The translations under genes were made by a program, and so were the position numbers. The notes under the pieces were generated by a model that had not been told where the DNA came from, did not search any database, and saw only the letters and a program-made list of their open reading frames with translations. Shown piece after piece: positions 1-9,300 of a stretch of 42,595 nt of DNA (position 1 is its first letter; each line of letters starts with the position of its first letter). Location: positions 1 through 42,595 of the IMG/VR virus record IMGVR_UViG_3300017963_003879; one strand, written 5' to 3'. The stretch comes from a virus.

Positions 1-1
1 C

Positions 2-1651
2 ATAGATATAACCGCTGAACCTAATGCTATTCTGGCTCAAGAACCGGCAGGAGGAAAAAATACTACTACTTTGACCGCTGTTGTTAGAGATAATTTTGGA
101 GTAGGTATACCATCTAAAGACGTAGAATTTTTTAAAAGTGGAGAAACTGGGGATTCATTTACTCCTATCGATGGTAAAGCAACCACTAATTCATCGGGTG
201 TTGCTCAAATTACTTATACGGCCAGAGACTACCCTGTGCCTGGTGCACCTGTTAGTAAAGTTATATCTATTACAGCTAGAACTGATGGTGCTTCCAATAG
301 TTTAGGTGCTCCAGGATCTTATAATGGGTGGATTTGGGATGGTATAGAGCTTCTGGTAAAACACCAGTTTAATTCATATCTAGGTGCTGGTACACCTACA
401 GAAGCAGGCGGTATAATACAAAAGCCTACACTTAGTGGTGCCGGAGTAGATCCATTTGATCCATCTACGGTAGATGCAGAATTAAAGAGCTCAGTAGCTT
501 TGAATCAGTTGTTGAGAGTTAGTGATAGTGTTCATTTAAAAGGGCTTAGCAAATTTCAATTTCCAGGTGGGCACTGGGGTCCCACTGGAGCACCAACAGC
601 TGATGTTGCCATATTGGAGCAGCTAGAAGATTTTGAATCCGATCTTTGGGTGAATCAAATAGACAATGAGTTTGATAATTCAACGCATGCCAGACAAATA
701 GCATCAAAGTCAAATGATTTACAAATTAGTAATACTTATATTAGTAGGCATTTACTATCTGGACATAAAGATGATGTGGATATAGATCAATTTAATTTTA
801 TATCAAATTTTATACCACCGCAGTTTTCGGAGAAAAACCCAGTTAATACTAATATTAGTGGGAGATTGTTACCATTCGGATTTACTTTGAATCAGAGTAC
901 TTTTGTTATGCGGGTTAGAGAAATTTCGTATGCTGGAGACACTGGTTTTATAGATGTTACTGATTTAGTTAGTGTTACTCCAACTGGTGACCCTGGAGAT
1001 CCGCCCCCATTAGGAATAGATTTTATATATAATCCAGTGAACAATTTTCATCACAATGGTATAGTATATGTGGAGATAGAGGTTTATGATCAAGCCCCAA
1101 CGCCGAACATTATAATAACAGAGTATTGGTTTAAAATAATTCCTGACTTTAAGGCACCATACATAGATAACGAAGATCCTGCCAGGGAAGAGGAAGACGT
1201 TGCTCTGGACACTAATATTTCGTTCGATATATTTGATGCTGGAGTCGGGGTAAATATAGATACATTAGAATTTTATGTAAACAATAGGTTAAAGACACCT
1301 ATAACGTCAACTATTTCTGGTGGATATCATGTTAGTTATAGTCCGGCGGATGATTTTTTTTACGGTGAAACAGTTGAGATTACGGTAAAGGTAGATGATG
1401 CGTCAGATAATCAAAACACTCTATATGATACATGGAGATTTTATTGTGTTGGTAGCACTGGCCCTTGGATTGATAGGGATAGTTTTGTACCTCAAAATTG
1501 TGCTGAGGGAGTGGATAGGCATCAATCAAATATTTCAGTAAATGTTCTAGCTATTGAAGACACGGGCGTGGATAGGGAAAGTATTATGGTTCATATAGGC
1601 GGTAAGGAACGAGATGTAAAAATCAGACCCATAATTTATCGTGTAAGTTAA
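2..1651 (+). CDS. Ig-like (Big-1 type) phage surface/tail protein, 5' end missing
   Basis: The reading frame is open from base 2 with no start codon, so the gene begins upstream of the window; 549 residues are visible. Residues about 1-80 look like a bacterial Ig-like Big-1 (invasin-type) domain: a TLTAVVRDNFG strand, a GxA-TTNSSGVAQITYTA stretch, then an ISITARTDG end strand. Residues about 385-480 form a different beta-sandwich repeat (IDNEDP, GVNIDTLEFYVN, GETVEITVKVDD). A second copy begins at about 481 (IDRDSFVP, GVDRESIMVHIGGK) but stops after roughly two thirds of the unit, at tandem TAA TAA. A virion appendage or adhesin role is inferred from domain type and neighbours. The abrupt end inside a repeat, with the next gene in the same frame, suggests truncation or an unusual readout. 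The protein is recognised as a fold class only. Confidence 0.75.
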   Translation: MDITAEPNAILAQEPAGGKNTTTLTAVVRDNFGVGIPSKDVEFFKSGETGDSFTPIDGKATTNSSGVAQITYTARDYPVPGAPVSKVISITARTDGASNSLGAPGSYNGWIWDGIELLVKHQFNSYLGAGTPTEAGGIIQKPTLSGAGVDPFDPSTVDAELKSSVALNQLLRVSDSVHLKGLSKFQFPGGHWGPTGAPTADVAILEQLEDFESDLWVNQIDNEFDNSTHARQIASKSNDLQISNTYISRHLLSGHKDDVDIDQFNFISNFIPPQFSEKNPVNTNISGRLLPFGFTLNQSTFVMRVREISYAGDTGFIDVTDLVSVTPTGDPGDPPPLGIDFIYNPVNNFHHNGIVYVEIEVYDQAPTPNIIITEYWFKIIPDFKAPYIDNEDPAREEEDVALDTNISFDIFDAGVGVNIDTLEFYVNNRLKTPITSTISGGYHVSYSPADDFFYGETVEITVKVDDASDNQNTLYDTWRFYCVGSTGPWIDRDSFVPQNCAEGVDRHQSNISVNVLAIEDTGVDRESIMVHIGGKERDVKIRPIIYRVS

Positions 1652-1690
1652 TAATCTAACTCATATATTATAGAGGACTATACAAGTAAA

Positions 1691-2314
1691 ATGCCTATTT
1701 TAATTGACAATTTTTCGATAGATGAGAATGAATGGGTTTTGGTTTCTGAACTAGGGTCATTTAGAGTTGATGCGACTGAAACGGCGTCTGGAGTACAGAT
1801 AAGTACGTCTGGGACTTACTTTTTACACGATGGTCAGCAGGTACCTACTACTTTTTCTGGAATTACTAACGGGTACAGAATGTTTTATACCCCCGTTAGT
1901 GTGGTTTCTAGTGGAACCATAGTTATTACTGCTCACGTTCTTAATACTATTGCGCAGGTAGAAGAGCAGGATTTTTATTTGTTATACGGATATAACCTTT
2001 TGTTTGATGAAATGGTTGATTGGGGACCTAATAGACAGGTAGACATTTTGGTTCAGGCTACAAACGAGGTTACATGTCCTAATACTAACGGTGAGGGATT
2101 TTATTTTACTACAGCGGATTTACCCTCGGTAAATTTAGGAGCCAGTATTCGAGCTGTGGAGCCTGTGGATTTAGGGGCCACAATTTATCCACAATCTACG
2201 TTCTTTTTCTATGGAAGGACTTATACTGTTACCGTTAGTGGTGTGAGAGATTTTAGCGGTAATAAAATGGATCCGTATATGCTTGTTTTCACAATAGAAG
2301 ATCCGACTACTTAG
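1691..2314 (+). CDS. Ig-like repeat tail protein with two dodecad-type repeats
   Basis: This 207-residue beta-rich protein has an Ig-like unit at about residues 35-85 (SGVQISTSGTYFLHDG ... SGTIVITAHVLN). That unit resembles the GVNIDTLEFYVN ... ETVEITVKVDD repeat of the gene before it. Residues about 147-167 hold two copies of the NLGASI/DLGATI motif that fills the 581-residue protein at 23934. The C-terminus (YTVTVSGVRDFSGN) is another Ig-like strand pair. The gene lies in the same frame as the upstream gene, 39 bases after its double TAA. Its ribosome site is poor: GAGGA ends 13 bases before the ATG, whereas neighbours have spacings near 7. It may be a separate gene or the detached 3' part of the upstream one. 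A structural virion role is inferred. Confidence 0.7.
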   Translation: MPILIDNFSIDENEWVLVSELGSFRVDATETASGVQISTSGTYFLHDGQQVPTTFSGITNGYRMFYTPVSVVSSGTIVITAHVLNTIAQVEEQDFYLLYGYNLLFDEMVDWGPNRQVDILVQATNEVTCPNTNGEGFYFTTADLPSVNLGASIRAVEPVDLGATIYPQSTFFFYGRTYTVTVSGVRDFSGNKMDPYMLVFTIEDPTT

Positions 2315-2322
2315 GAGAATTT

Positions 2323-3186
2323 ATGAGACGACTTACGTATGAATTTGTAAAGGAACAATTTGAAAATGAAGGATATATGTTATTGGATAATTTATATAAA
2401 GAGGCGCACCATAAATTAAAATATAAATGTTCAAATGGACATGTTCATGAGGTTAGTTGGGCCAAATGGAAAGTAGGTAGAAGATGTCCTTATTGTTCTG
2501 GTAAGGCTAAACCTTCTATAGATTTAATACGACAAGAATTCGAAAAGGAAGGTTATTTGTTGTTATCCACAGAATATGTTAATATACGTACTAGACTAAA
2601 ATATAAATGTCCTAAAGGACATATACACTATGTAAGATGGAGCGACTGGAGACATAAAGGTACTAGATGTTTTTATTGTTCTGGTAACGAAAGTCCCACT
2701 ATAGGTTTTATTAGAAGATCGTTTGCTAAAGAAAATTATATAATGTTAACTAATGAATATGTTAATAATAAAAAGAAATTATCCTATATATGCCCAGAGG
2801 GACATGTCGGTAAGATTAGTTGGAATGATTGGAGTTATAGGGGTGGAAGATGCCCAGCTTGTTTTTTCATAAACAACTCTGGTGATAAGCACTACAATTG
2901 GAAAGGCGGTATTTCATGTGAGCCTTATTGTGATATGTGGGCAGATAAAGAGTTTAAGGAAGATATAAAGTCACGTGATAATTATGAATGCCAAAACCCA
3001 GATTGCTGGGGAACTAATAAACAATTATGCCTTCATCATATAAATTATAATAAAAAAGAATGTGGCCCTACTAATCTTATAACTCTTTGCAAATCTTGTA
3101 ACAGTAGAGCTAATTATAATAGAAAATGGCATAAAAAGTTTTATAGTAATATAATTAAAAAGAAATATAATTACAGGGAGGTTTAA
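2323..3186 (+). CDS. HNH homing endonuclease with three zinc-ribbon repeats
   Basis: This is probably a free-standing homing endonuclease, a selfish DNA-cutting protein; no host function is expected. Residues 1-185 hold three tandem units of about 60 residues. Each has a F..EGY-LL--EY helix, a K-KYKCxxGH strand, an S-W---W segment and a CPYCSG-type knuckle, giving a C-x2-GH ... C-x2-C zinc site (the third knuckle is CPAC). Residues about 215-275 form the nuclease: CQNPDC, then HHIN near residue 238, NLITLC and a closing CxxC, a zinc-supported HNH fold. It is paralogous to the gene at 37253, with the same three-repeat plan and the same GGISCEPYC linker. AGGAG lies seven bases before the ATG. 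Its last codons contain the GGGAGG ribosome site of the next gene, so it sits exactly in a gene junction. Confidence 0.85.
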   Translation: MRRLTYEFVKEQFENEGYMLLDNLYKEAHHKLKYKCSNGHVHEVSWAKWKVGRRCPYCSGKAKPSIDLIRQEFEKEGYLLLSTEYVNIRTRLKYKCPKGHIHYVRWSDWRHKGTRCFYCSGNESPTIGFIRRSFAKENYIMLTNEYVNNKKKLSYICPEGHVGKISWNDWSYRGGRCPACFFINNSGDKHYNWKGGISCEPYCDMWADKEFKEDIKSRDNYECQNPDCWGTNKQLCLHHINYNKKECGPTNLITLCKSCNSRANYNRKWHKKFYSNIIKKKYNYREV

Positions 3187-3188
3187 TT

Positions 3189-4775
3189 ATGTGCGCAGCG
3201 ACAACAAGGTGGGTAAAATATGATCTGAATGCTGTTGGCTCAGCTGGAGACGGTAACGGATCTAAAGGACTTGGTACTAGAGGGTTTTCTTTAGGTCGAG
3301 GTACAGTAGATGCCGACGGGATTGATATAGGACCCACAACTAATAGATTGTATATAGCGATAGACGGTGTAGCAGTTAATGATGGTGGCAATAATTATAT
3401 TACTCTATACTCTGGTACTGGACTAGATCCAAGATTTGTAGCTAGGGATATTACAGAGAAGTTGCTTGCTACTGCGCCAACTGACGAAAAATTTGCTAAT
3501 GCGGTATGCCTTTGGGAAGACCAATATTGGGGAACTGATCCTAATATAAACGGCAGCAACAAATTAAAGATTTATTCTGGTACATTAGGTGCCGCATCTA
3601 GTGTGACTGTAGCCACTAGTGGTACTAATAGTGCACATGCTGTACTAGGTTTTGATACCAAAACGGAGACTGGTGGATCAGCGAGTAATAATAATGATTC
3701 AGCAGATCCTTATATAGTTATATCGGGAACCTATCATGGATTTCTACATGAGACTTATCACATTGTTATAAGTAATGATTATAATGAAACTAGAGGTATA
3801 GGCACTCCCGTGAAAAGCATTAGTTATGACGGCACGGCCACTTTTGACGGACTGTTTAATGGTCCTTCAGATACCACTTATACCATAACTATAAATGTTG
3901 ATAATGGAACGACAATGGGTGGAGGCACCGGTAATGTACCAAGAATGAGATGGACATCGGCTAATGATAGTATGGCGGCTGGACAATATGTAGAATTACT
4001 ATATCCTAACCATTGGTATCATATCGGTTCTTATGGAGTTATGGTAAAATTTACGGACGCTGTTTTCGGTGCTGGGACATGGACTTTACCAGTATATAAA
4101 CCCGATTATGCAGAAGGTAGTAATGTTAGTGCAGCTATAGGATCTGCTGAATATATTTATGCGTCTACGAGAGGTGATAGCAGTGCTTCTCCAGTTACCA
4201 CTGTTAACGGTGGATATACTGCACTTGGAACTAAAGGTTTGTATATTACATTTAGTGGGTCCAATGAACTATACGCTGGTGATGAATTTTATGTAATTTG
4301 TGCCGGGCCATATCCAGGAGCGGCGGCTAATTATAATATTTCTAGTTTGAATTACGGAAATGTGACTGTATCTACTGATTCTGATGTTAAAGCCATTATG
4401 TTTGAAATAGAATCGGGCGCTGTGGAGATGACCACTGTTAAATTTGGTGTACAGAGTCATGGAACCTTTAATCACCATGATGCAAACAATGATGATACTA
4501 GGTTTAAGTTCGGTACGGTTGGGCCATCTAATATTAAAAATGGATATGAGTGGGTGCAGAATGTAACTGCTACAGATATAAATACTGATGTACCTCCAGC
4601 TTATTTATATGCTACGAAGGGCGATTTGGCAGTTGTTTCTACTGCTGATGCTTCTGAGTCCGTGGGTAATACTGGACTTACATCAGATCCTATATGGTTG
4701 AATATATTTCTTGGAGCAAGTGAGGTAGGCGCTAACGCGTCCATCAACTACAGATTATATTTCGACTATAATTAA
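3189..4775 (+). CDS. beta-rich virion structural protein, function unknown
   Basis: I do not recognise this 528-residue protein. It is rich in Gly, Ser, Thr and Asn, with alternating beta-strand patterns and no membrane segment or signal peptide. Residues about 215-255 (GPSDTTYTITINVDNG, then RMRWTSA) resemble the tandem D-TYTV-V--G strand pairs seen in flagellin-like and phage fibre proteins. That similarity is from memory and is only a fold hint. There are few cysteines and a short, strand-like C-terminus. The strong GGGAGG site eight bases before the ATG suggests high translation, which fits an abundant virion component. It ends the first gene block and is followed by an AT-rich gap containing a promoter. 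A fibre, decoration or baseplate part is most likely. Confidence 0.6.
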   Translation: MCAATTRWVKYDLNAVGSAGDGNGSKGLGTRGFSLGRGTVDADGIDIGPTTNRLYIAIDGVAVNDGGNNYITLYSGTGLDPRFVARDITEKLLATAPTDEKFANAVCLWEDQYWGTDPNINGSNKLKIYSGTLGAASSVTVATSGTNSAHAVLGFDTKTETGGSASNNNDSADPYIVISGTYHGFLHETYHIVISNDYNETRGIGTPVKSISYDGTATFDGLFNGPSDTTYTITINVDNGTTMGGGTGNVPRMRWTSANDSMAAGQYVELLYPNHWYHIGSYGVMVKFTDAVFGAGTWTLPVYKPDYAEGSNVSAAIGSAEYIYASTRGDSSASPVTTVNGGYTALGTKGLYITFSGSNELYAGDEFYVICAGPYPGAAANYNISSLNYGNVTVSTDSDVKAIMFEIESGAVEMTTVKFGVQSHGTFNHHDANNDDTRFKFGTVGPSNIKNGYEWVQNVTATDINTDVPPAYLYATKGDLAVVSTADASESVGNTGLTSDPIWLNIFLGASEVGANASINYRLYFDYN

Positions 4776-4789
4776 TAAATAATTTCAAT

Positions 4790-4828
4790 AACTTACATAT
4801 TTTTATTATTATAATTTATTATGTAGTT
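4790..4828 (+). other. weak AT-rich inverted repeat after the 528-residue gene
   Basis: AACTTACATA (4790-4799) can pair with TATGTAGTT (4820-4828), giving nine base pairs with one bulged T around a 20-base AT-only loop. It lies between the stop at 4775 and the promoter at 4844, where a terminator would be expected. However, the stem has few G-C pairs and no T-run follows. It could be a weak terminator or a chance palindrome in very AT-rich DNA. Confidence 0.2.
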
Positions 4829-4843
4829 TATACCACATTTTAG

Positions 4844-4875
4844 CTAGCAAATAAGTAAAAATATTCTATAATATA
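4844..4875 (+). promoter_or_regulatory. phage promoter, copy A (CTAGCAAAT ... TATAAT)
   Basis: A perfect TATAAT at 4867-4872 sits in ATATTCTATAATATA. It is 17 bases after CTAGCA at the -35 position, which lies in CTAGCAAAT. The same 32-base arrangement recurs at 25703-25734 with 27 of 32 bases identical and no length change. It points to the homing endonuclease at 4905, about 30 bases before its ATG. The -35 hexamer matches TTGACA at only three positions, so recognition may need a phage factor or the extended upstream box. The two matched copies, each in one of the only two sizeable gaps, are the main evidence. Confidence 0.75.
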
Positions 4876-4904
4876 TATAGAAGATATTTACTAGGAGTTA
4901 TAAT

Positions 4905-5957
4905 ATGAAATTATGTAAATGTGGTTGTGGGAAAGAAACTAATAGTATAACGGGTTTTGTCCGTGGGCACAAATCCAAAGATTGGACTGGTTGGGCTAAA
5001 AAGTATAATAAGTGTACTAAATGTAAAACAACCAATTATCCCCATCAAGGTAGGGGATTATGCACCTCTTGTTATAGTAAATCTCTTTACTATAATAGGA
5101 AGAAAAAGAAATTTAAAAAATGGGCTAGGAATTATGATAGATGTGTAGATTGTGGTCGTATAGATAGACCCCACGCTTCTAAAGGTTTATGCGTCACTTG
5201 TCATGTTAATAATTTAAATAGGAAAAAAGGCAAACCAAAAAGAAATTTTGGTGGATGGTCGTGGTACTATAATAAATGTCAAAACTGCGGGACAAATAAA
5301 CGACCCCACGCCGCAAAAGGATTATGTGTAGATTGTTATAGAATATCAGATATATCTAAAATATCTAAATGCCCAGTGTGTAATGCTAAAGTTGTGAATC
5401 TAAATCAGCATGTATCTATGAGATCAAAAAAATGTGAAAAGCATAGAAAATATCAACACAAACGATTCAAAATGTATTTTGATAGCGATTTAAATTTGAC
5501 GGATATAGGTAAAGAATTAAATATGGATAGACATTCTATAACTAGGCAGTTTGTAAAATTTTTTGGGACTGAGAAAACTAAAAAGCGTAATGAGTTAATT
5601 AGAAGATGTAACATATCCGAAAAAGCTGTAATAAATCATAATTACAAAAATATGTATGGTACAATTGTTGAATATGATTCACCCAATCAAGGTGTGGTAA
5701 AATTTAGATCTAAATTGGAATTAAAATATGCTAAAAAATTAGATAAGCTAAAATTGGATTGGTATTATGAACGTGATTCGTTTCAATATATAGATAAGAA
5801 TGGTAAAATGAGAACTTACACTCCAGATTTTTATATTACAGAGTATGACAAGTATATTGAAGTAAAAGGAAAAAATTTGTTAGACGATGATGACCTATAT
5901 AAGATTAACTGGGTCAGAGAAAATGCGAATGTAAGTGTAGAAATAGTAGAATTATAA
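4905..5957 (+). CDS. PD-(D/E)XK homing endonuclease with zinc-knuckle repeats
   Basis: This is probably a free-standing homing endonuclease. The N-terminus (CKCGCGKET ... FVRGHKS) is a small Cys/His site. Three tandem knuckles follow, at about residues 27-65, 68-105 and 111-150, each W---Y--CxxC--...-H--KGLCxxCY. Another CxxC-H-C site (CPVC ... CEKH) covers about 161-185. A helix-turn-helix-like segment near 195-220 (DIGKELNMDRHSITRQF) should bind DNA. The nuclease core is at about 255-335: a KLELKYAKKL helix, then PD308F and E319-V-K321, the PD-(D/E)XK signature. It has its own promoter (4844-4875) and AGGAG before the ATG, unlike the two HNH endonuclease genes in this window. It lies between structural genes. 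The nuclease type is clear; homing activity is inferred from the architecture and position. Confidence 0.8.
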   Translation: MKLCKCGCGKETNSITGFVRGHKSKDWTGWAKKYNKCTKCKTTNYPHQGRGLCTSCYSKSLYYNRKKKKFKKWARNYDRCVDCGRIDRPHASKGLCVTCHVNNLNRKKGKPKRNFGGWSWYYNKCQNCGTNKRPHAAKGLCVDCYRISDISKISKCPVCNAKVVNLNQHVSMRSKKCEKHRKYQHKRFKMYFDSDLNLTDIGKELNMDRHSITRQFVKFFGTEKTKKRNELIRRCNISEKAVINHNYKNMYGTIVEYDSPNQGVVKFRSKLELKYAKKLDKLKLDWYYERDSFQYIDKNGKMRTYTPDFYITEYDKYIEVKGKNLLDDDDLYKINWVRENANVSVEIVEL

Positions 5958-5976
5958 TAGGCCAAGGAGAAGCATT

Positions 5977-6300
5977 ATGAATAAGGAATTTGTAGGATGG
6001 GAAGTACAACTTATGAATGGAGATATTATAAGGGAGGGACAGCTAGACTGGCTTAAAGTGCCGAAAAGAACTATAGTCAGGCTGTCCCTTTATCATTATG
6101 GTGGAAAACGTTGGGATCTAACAGGTAAAGAAGCGTATGGAGTAAAAACTAGATGCTCTATGATACCAGGTATACAGCAAAGTTTTAGAATAGAACGTAG
6201 AACCATATTTTATTACGAAGGCGCTAAAAAGATATGCTATCATGTAGAAGAAGCTACGGGTAAGTTTAGTATGGAGGTAATAGACAATAGTGGTAGATGA
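5977..6300 (+). CDS. hypothetical protein, 107 residues
   Basis: I do not recognise this gene. The product is a small basic protein with a strand-rich N-terminus (FVGWEVQLMNGDII), a central VPKRTIVRLSLY segment and a C-terminal FYYEGAKKICYH hairpin. It has no signal peptide or membrane helix. AAGGAG lies eight bases before the ATG. Its last 11 bases overlap the GTG start of the 1817-residue gene, so the two are probably translationally coupled. A chaperone or small structural partner of that protein is possible, but nothing in the sequence proves it. Confidence 0.6.
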   Translation: MNKEFVGWEVQLMNGDIIREGQLDWLKVPKRTIVRLSLYHYGGKRWDLTGKEAYGVKTRCSMIPGIQQSFRIERRTIFYYEGAKKICYHVEEATGKFSMEVIDNSGR

Positions 6301-9300
6301 AGTTACTCCTAATGTGTGTCAACATTGGAGTGTAGACAGTAATGGAAATCCAATAGAACCCGGTAAGTGTCCTCACTGGGATGCGGATAATATTATCTGC
6401 ACTTATGAGGGATCTAGGTCGTCTGACGGTAATACTTATTTAAAAGCTGATTTTTATCCATTCTGTAATATGTTAGGTACACAGCTTAAATGCAATCAAT
6501 ACGAAGGTGATGCTAGTGCTACTAGAGCTATATGTAGAGCTCCTGATCCCGATAGAAGTAAAGTAAATAGAATAGATGCAGACAGTGAAGGTAGGTGGGT
6601 AGTAGCTCCAACATTAGACGAGAGTGGTAAAATAATTTCGCCGGGTAATTATGATTACATAACCGAATATAATGGGGGCTTATGTGATGGTGCTGGTACA
6701 GCAGGTACTTGCCATGCATACTCTCCGTATCATATGGGTTTTTCAACTGTTCAACCAGATGACGCGGACGGATCTCTGGGTTATGACGACGAAGGTGAAG
6801 TTACTTCAGCCAGCGGTCTTTCATTTAGATTACCACTTCACTATGAAATATTTAATCGTAGAGCACTTCTGAGTAAATGCGCACATTGGGATGGACAATT
6901 AGAAACTTTTACTGTAAATTCAGGTACTGGTAGAGTAGAAGAAATACAGTTCAAGTGCCAACATTCTGACACGGGATATGTGGCTAAATTTGATGGTCAT
7001 AGATACGATAGTGAGTCTAAATCTTATATAGCGCCTTGTAATGGGTGTAAGCCTGAATGCCAATATTATACTGGGGTTTGTTGGCGATATAACATAGACG
7101 AGAAAATAAAGCAGGGGGACAAAGTTCTAGCCGAGCAGATATTGGAATTAAGATGGCACCTAAGACGTAACAGGTGGACCGCCGAAAAATTTACAGCAGC
7201 TTTTATAGAACCTATAATATATGCTTGGGATGGTACGTATGAGTTCCAGTACGATGAGAATTTTAATTATCAATCAAATTGGAGTATAGGATCTTATAAA
7301 GCTGAAATTACTGATTTTGATGCGTTTGAAGTTTCTATAAGTCAGCTAAGATTGACAGCGGGCAATCCCGATCAAAATGGTTTACCAGACTACCCCCATT
7401 TGGTTAGAGAACTTAAAGATTTACCACTAAAACCTATAATAAGGAATAAGTTCGATGAAGATAGCGAAGGTAATTTAGTGTTCGAATCCTCGTCTTTTGA
7501 TTTTGATTCTATATTGATTTTCGGTGATAGTTTTTATACCTCACCTACGTATGCTATAAATCTCAGTGATCCAAGTTTGAGTTATTTTGCTAATAGATTT
7601 AGGACTTTATTAGTAAAAACTACTGGTACACCTGGAGCCGAAGATTTTGATACTACCTTGAATGAGAGATATTACGACAGCATGGCAGAGATAGAATCTG
7701 CTTACGAGATACAAGAGGAGTTTAATGTTTTTTATAATAAGTTTGATACTGCTGTCCAACAGCTGTTGAAGTACGCCCCTGAAAAAATCGCTGAAAGCGA
7801 ACTCAGTGCAAATAATTATATGTTTTATACTGATGTGCCAGTTTTCTGGGGCGAAAATATTATAATGGTAATAAATGAGGGGAGTGGTCAGTGGGAGTTT
7901 GATTTATTAAAATTAAATGTGAATTTTTGTGGTGGAGTAATAGCTCAGACAAGTTTTTCTATTGAAGGGCAAGCTGGCAAGACCATAGATTATCTACCAG
8001 CTTATGAACAAGACTTTTTTTCTTATTTAAATAATAATGGGACCATCACATTTGATTTTGCACCATTTGGTAATGCATATGGTAAATCAGCAGAAGCCGC
8101 TTATATATATAATGATGCTGTAATTACTTTACTACCAGCTAATCCATTTTTTCCTAGTAGCGATAACACTTATAATATGGGATATCAATTATATAAAGTT
8201 AAACTTGATGGTTTAGATGATGGTATATCATCTGATTATATAAGGTTTTTTGGTAATTCTGGATACGCAATGGTTGAGATACCTGACCCAGATAAAAAAT
8301 TAAGTACAGCTTTTCGTGATTGGGAAATTAGTGGTAATATTAGGTTGGAAATAACTGGTGTAGATGGAACTACTAAAACCATAAGAATGGCGGTGCATGA
8401 GAAATGCACCGATAGATTGGAAGTAAACCAGATGATCATTAAACCAGTTGATATAGAAGATTTTAGACAGCCTTGTGATCCAGTTATAAAATTTACTGCA
8501 TTATATTATTATGAAAAAAGAAGTTTTAATGAAACTCCAGACGGAGAGTATGAAGTTGTACAAGAGGATTTTATATCAGATGATGACACTGTAAATTATA
8601 TAAGAAATATAGTATTGGAAGATGGCGGTGATGATAGCTATCAATTGACCAAATTTGGTAGAGATACTATGTTTATCTCGGCTGTTTTTAGAGGTCGTAT
8701 AAGTGGTAGAATTAAAGGAATTACTAGGACTAAAATGTTGACGTGGGTTAGACAACCCTTTTGTAGAGATGTGGAGATAAGATATAGCTGGCAGGCAGCT
8801 TATAATCAAGCCACTCTACTACCAGAAAGAGTATGCTATGGGAGGACGAGTTATAGGTACGAGCCTGAACTAGTTACTAGAAATTATACTCCTATATGTG
8901 GAGATCATGATTTAGGATTTTTTAGTGGTGTTGGTCCTATGTGGTATCCATATGAGGCATGCGATGATTATGCATTATACCCCACCGATCCTTTGACTAA
9001 ACGTGTAACATTATTGACTAATAGGATAATGGAAGTTTTTACGGATGAGAATGAAGATCATGGATCATTCGATTTAAGAATGTTAGGGCCCCAAGATAGG
9101 GTAGGATTCGTGTGTGATAATCACGCTTCTATATGGAATTGTACTTGTGATTGGTCCTATTGTAACTTGACTAAGGTTAGCGAGAATATTTTTACCGGAT
9201 CTGGTAGGTATAGGGGTAATATGGATGCGATAGCTAAGTATAGGGCTACTTTATTTGGTGGGTCACTACCTAAGTTTGGTAATCCAGTAAGAGATTTTAT

